From NCBI GenBank assembly GCA_934663885.1, contig CAKUKW010000088.1, positions 1 to 8,030 on the forward strand: a DNA stretch of 8,030 bases, in the 5' to 3' direction. Below are positions 6,379 to 8,030 of this stretch, in pieces. How positions within the stretch are numbered: the first letter of the stretch is position 1; every line of letters begins with the position of its first letter. Made by a program: the position numbers and the translations under genes. This DNA is from an uncultured Tidjanibacter sp. GTDB taxonomy: Bacteria > Bacteroidota > Bacteroidia > Bacteroidales > Rikenellaceae. A model generated the notes under the pieces. That model was not told where the DNA came from and did not search any database. It was given only the letters and a program-made list of their open reading frames with translations.

Positions 6379-6692
6379 GCTGGATATTGTTGCTGACGGG
6401 CGGCCTCTGCGAGGTTGGCTTCGTGATCATGATGAAAAAATCGGAGGGGTTCCGGGTGCTTAAATTTTCATTGCTGACCATCCTGTTCATGGCGTTGAGT
6501 TTCTATTCGCTCTCCTTGGCTCTGAAGGAAATACCCGTCGGAGTTGGCTATGCCGTCTGGGCCGGGATAGGCGCAGTTGGAAGTGTGTTGGCAGGCATTA
6601 TATTTTTTAAGGAGTCGCGCGACTGGAAAAAGGTGTTGTTCATCTCGATGATCGTTGCGGGAATAATAGGGCTGAAGCTTTCCACGCCCTAA
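6372..6692 (+). CDS. SMR transporter, YkkD-like partner subunit
   Basis: Second SMR protein, 106 aa with four transmembrane helices and the family glutamate at Glu14 (GGLCEVGFVIMM). Position 17 is Phe where the first subunit has Trp16. Ser43, Tyr60 and Trp63 (VGYAVWAGIGAVG) are kept, and the end GLKLSTP is typical of the family. The two proteins differ at complementary positions, as in YkkC/YkkD of Bacillus, where both subunits are needed for transport. The ATG lies inside the end of the upstream gene (ATGCTGA), with a strong AAAGGAGG at about 6357-6364. That is one of only two clear ribosome-binding sites in this window and suggests coupled, near-equal synthesis of the subunits. After its stop, 82 bases precede the regulator gene. 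I see no terminator in that gap. Confidence 0.93.
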   Translation: MLSWILLLTGGLCEVGFVIMMKKSEGFRVLKFSLLTILFMALSFYSLSLALKEIPVGVGYAVWAGIGAVGSVLAGIIFFKESRDWKKVLFISMIVAGIIGLKLSTP

Positions 6693-6774
6693 ATTCCGAT
6701 TCCGCAAGATTTGTATAATGTTCTTCCCGCATTTTGGACTATTTTTACGGGATAATAACGCTAACCAACAACAG

Positions 6775-7728
6775 ATGACCTCACAGGAAAGGAGCAGGCA
6801 GGAGTACCGGGCAAGGATAAACAAGGTAATGGACTACCTTGAAGCGAACCCCGACAAGCAGGCTGACCTGAGCGTGCTGGCCGGCCTGGCGCATTTCTCG
6901 CCCTACCATTTCCACCGCATATTCACATTTATGACGGGCGAAACCCCCGGTGCATTCCTGCAGCGCACCCGGGTCGAGAAAGCGGCGCGGCTGATAAACA
7001 AAAACGATGGTATACCGTTGGCGGAGGTGGCGGGTATGTGCGGTTTCAGCGATGCATCGACGTTCAGCCGCTCGTTCAAAAAGCACTTCGGGATCTCCCC
7101 GACCGCGTACAGGCTGCTCGAGCAACCTATATATATAAGGGAAGGGCGCCGGTTCAGCAAGATATGCCAAGAGGACAGCAATCCGGGCCAAGCGCGTGAG
7201 GAAGCAAATCCGCAATTTTGCACCGTGGAACTTAAAAATTTAATTATCATGGATGCAAAAATCGAGATCAGGCAGATGCCGGAATTCAATGTAGTTTATG
7301 TCCGTCATACCGGACAGTTCAACCAGATCAAGTACGCTTTCGGGCAACTTTTCCGTTGGGCGGGCCCGCGCGGATTGCTCGGCCCCGACACCAGAACTAT
7401 CACCGTCTACCACGACGACCCGTCGGTAACGTCGATAGATAAGGTCAGGCAGAGCGCCTGCATTACCGTCAGGGGGGACATCGCCACTAACGGCGAGATC
7501 GGTAAAATGACAATCCCCGCAGGAAAGTTCGCCGTGGGGCACTTCGATTTCCACGGGGAGGAGGGCTTCGAAAAAGCGTGGAACACGATGTGCCACTGGT
7601 TTACCGAAAGCGGCTACCAGCCCGGCGAAGGCAATTCCTACGAACTCTACCTCGGCGATCCGGCTGAGGAGGGCGGCAATCCCGCCCACTTCGTGCTGGA
7701 TATATGCCTGCCGGTCAAGCCCCTGTAG
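6775..7728 (+). CDS. AraC-family transcriptional regulator with GyrI-like effector-binding domain
   Basis: Predicted 317-aa regulator of the Rob/BmrR-like layout. The AraC-type double helix-turn-helix lies at about residues 10-115: the first HTH around DLSVLAGLAHFSPYHFHRIF, the second around LAEVAGMCGFSDASTFSRSF, then the family end FKKHFGISPTAYR. A linker of about 45 residues follows. The C-terminal GyrI-like domain runs from about 159 (MDAKIEIRQMPEFNVVYVRH) to the end and in other proteins binds cationic or aromatic drugs. Its position directly after the SMR pair suggests it senses a substrate and controls the exporter. The start at 6775 is preferred because the 19 in-frame codons upstream (from 6718) look non-conserved and overlap a possible -7 box TATTTTTA (6740-6747). 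No Shine-Dalgarno. Cotranscription with the SMR genes is possible. Family assignment is secure; target and ligand are inferred. Confidence 0.92.
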   Translation: MTSQERSRQEYRARINKVMDYLEANPDKQADLSVLAGLAHFSPYHFHRIFTFMTGETPGAFLQRTRVEKAARLINKNDGIPLAEVAGMCGFSDASTFSRSFKKHFGISPTAYRLLEQPIYIREGRRFSKICQEDSNPGQAREEANPQFCTVELKNLIIMDAKIEIRQMPEFNVVYVRHTGQFNQIKYAFGQLFRWAGPRGLLGPDTRTITVYHDDPSVTSIDKVRQSACITVRGDIATNGEIGKMTIPAGKFAVGHFDFHGEEGFEKAWNTMCHWFTESGYQPGEGNSYELYLGDPAEEGGNPAHFVLDICLPVKPL

Positions 7729-7745
7729 CTGCCTTCTTATCAATT

Positions 7746-7775
7746 AAAAAAGCCACGCTCCCGGCGTGGTTTTTT
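7746..7775 (+). terminator. Intrinsic terminator after the AraC-family regulator
   Basis: CCACGC (7753-7758) pairs with GCGTGG (7764-7769) around a TCCCG loop. The stem extends by a G-T pair and by the flanking A-run (7746-7751) against the T-run (7770-7775). It starts 18 bases after the regulator stop. The symmetric A and T runs mean it could also work on the minus strand. Confidence 0.9.
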
Positions 7776-7800
7776 ATTTCCTGTTTTTTGCTTACCTTTG
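7770..7800 (+). promoter_or_regulatory. Bacteroidota-type promoter for the right-edge transcript
   Basis: TACCTTTG at 7793-7800 is a full match to the -7 box. The -33 position, 20 bases upstream, falls in the T-run of the preceding terminator (TTTT instead of TTTG), so terminator and promoter are packed together. Transcription would begin near 7805-7810 and run toward the ATG at 8013. Confidence 0.65.
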
Positions 7801-8012
7801 CCGCGAACGAATAAAGAGTCTGTGTAAGCAGACGCTGATACTCCGATGAGAATCTAAAGACAAACCTGCCAATATTCCGCACGATCCGGCTATCAGTCCG
7901 GAAAGGTTTCCCTTTTATGGCAGTCTTTACAGGAGAATTTCTTTCCTGCATCTCAATCCCTTTTCACATTCTCTAACTCCGGGGGCCGAAACCTCCAAAA
8001 TCATCTGCAACC
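7801..8012 (+). other. Unidentified structured leader or non-coding RNA region
   Basis: Downstream of a promoter and without a convincing gene. Possible helices: GTCTG/CAGAC (7818-7822 with 7829-7833); GAT-A-CTC/GAG-A-ATC (7837-7843 with 7848-7854); a long one, TAAAGAC/GTCTTTA (7855-7861 with 7923-7929), continuing as TGCCA/TGGCA (7867-7871 with 7918-7922) with AAACC (7862-7866) bulged between; inside it TTCCG/CGGAA (7875-7879 with 7899-7903). The bulged AAACC is complementary to GGTTT (7905-7909), a possible pseudoknot. CAGGA/TCCTG (7930-7934 with 7944-7948) could form a further hairpin. A 19-codon ORF (7917-7976) is probably fortuitous. I cannot match a known RNA family. Confidence 0.4.
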
Positions 8013-8030
8013 ATGAGTATTATTATTAAC
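8013..8030 (+). CDS. Possible start of a gene cut by the right edge
   Basis: ATG at 8013 opens a frame reading MSIIIN that is still open at the window end. It lies about 210 bases downstream of a promoter and after a structured leader. Only six codons are visible, too few to assign a function. Three consecutive Ile codons (ATT) also leave room for an amino-acid leader peptide, but nothing here decides that. Confidence 0.35.

Noticed and set aside
7843..7861. Hammerhead ribozyme core
   Set aside because: CCGATGAG is one base off the invariant CTGATGAG, and the second core segment GAAA plus flanking helices is missing.
7856..7871. Cobalamin riboswitch B12 box
   Set aside because: AAACCTGCC resembles the end of the B12 box, but its first half does not match, and the promoter and terminator immediately upstream leave no room for the rest of the riboswitch core.
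7715..7951. 78-codon minus-strand ORF
   Set aside because: It runs through a strong terminator and a promoter read on the other strand, and its product has no recognisable motif.

Overview
The window reads as a chromosomal segment of a Bacteroidota bacterium, probably order Bacteroidales. The main evidence is promoter style: three intergenic sites carry the Bacteroidota -7 box TAnnTTTG (each TACCTTTG), and one has TTTG exactly 20 bases upstream. Most genes lack a Shine-Dalgarno sequence. Moderate GC and frequent ATA and AGG codons would suit a Rikenellaceae/Alistipes-like genome, but that is a guess.

Positions 1-4985, minus strand: a de novo pyrimidine operon in the order pyrC-pyrK-pyrD-pyrF-pyrE-pyrB, with pyrB running off the left edge. 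The genes are tightly packed (7-base overlap to 43-base gaps). They encode the steps from carbamoyl phosphate to UMP: PyrB makes carbamoyl aspartate, PyrC closes the ring, PyrD/PyrK oxidises dihydroorotate with NAD+, PyrE adds phosphoribose and PyrF decarboxylates. The protein types and gene order look more like Firmicutes than like textbook Bacteroides.

Upstream of pyrC lies the most interesting piece. A near-consensus promoter (4954-4985) is followed by a 41-codon ORF (4814-4939). Its end is T-rich and its stop codon sits on the first bases of a strong intrinsic terminator (4787-4815). No clear second promoter separates that terminator from pyrC. This is the layout of the E. coli pyrBI leader (leader peptide, U-rich pause tract, attenuator) and suggests UTP-sensitive attenuation. 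The ORF could instead be an independent small gene.

Positions 5056-5763, minus strand: an AlkD-type DNA alkylation repair glycosylase with its key residues intact.

Positions 5824-7775, plus strand: a drug or guanidinium export cassette. It has a roughly 200-base leader with a -7 box inside a palindrome, a 23-codon ORF ending in three in-frame stops, and two GC-rich hairpins. Next come two overlapping SMR transporter genes resembling the YkkC/YkkD pair, then an AraC-family regulator with a GyrI-like ligand-binding domain, then a clear terminator.

Positions 7776-8030, plus strand: another promoter and about 200 bases with several potential helices and a possible pseudoknot, unidentified. A possible start codon (MSIIIN) lies at the right edge. 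No tRNA, rRNA, CRISPR array or insertion sequence was seen.
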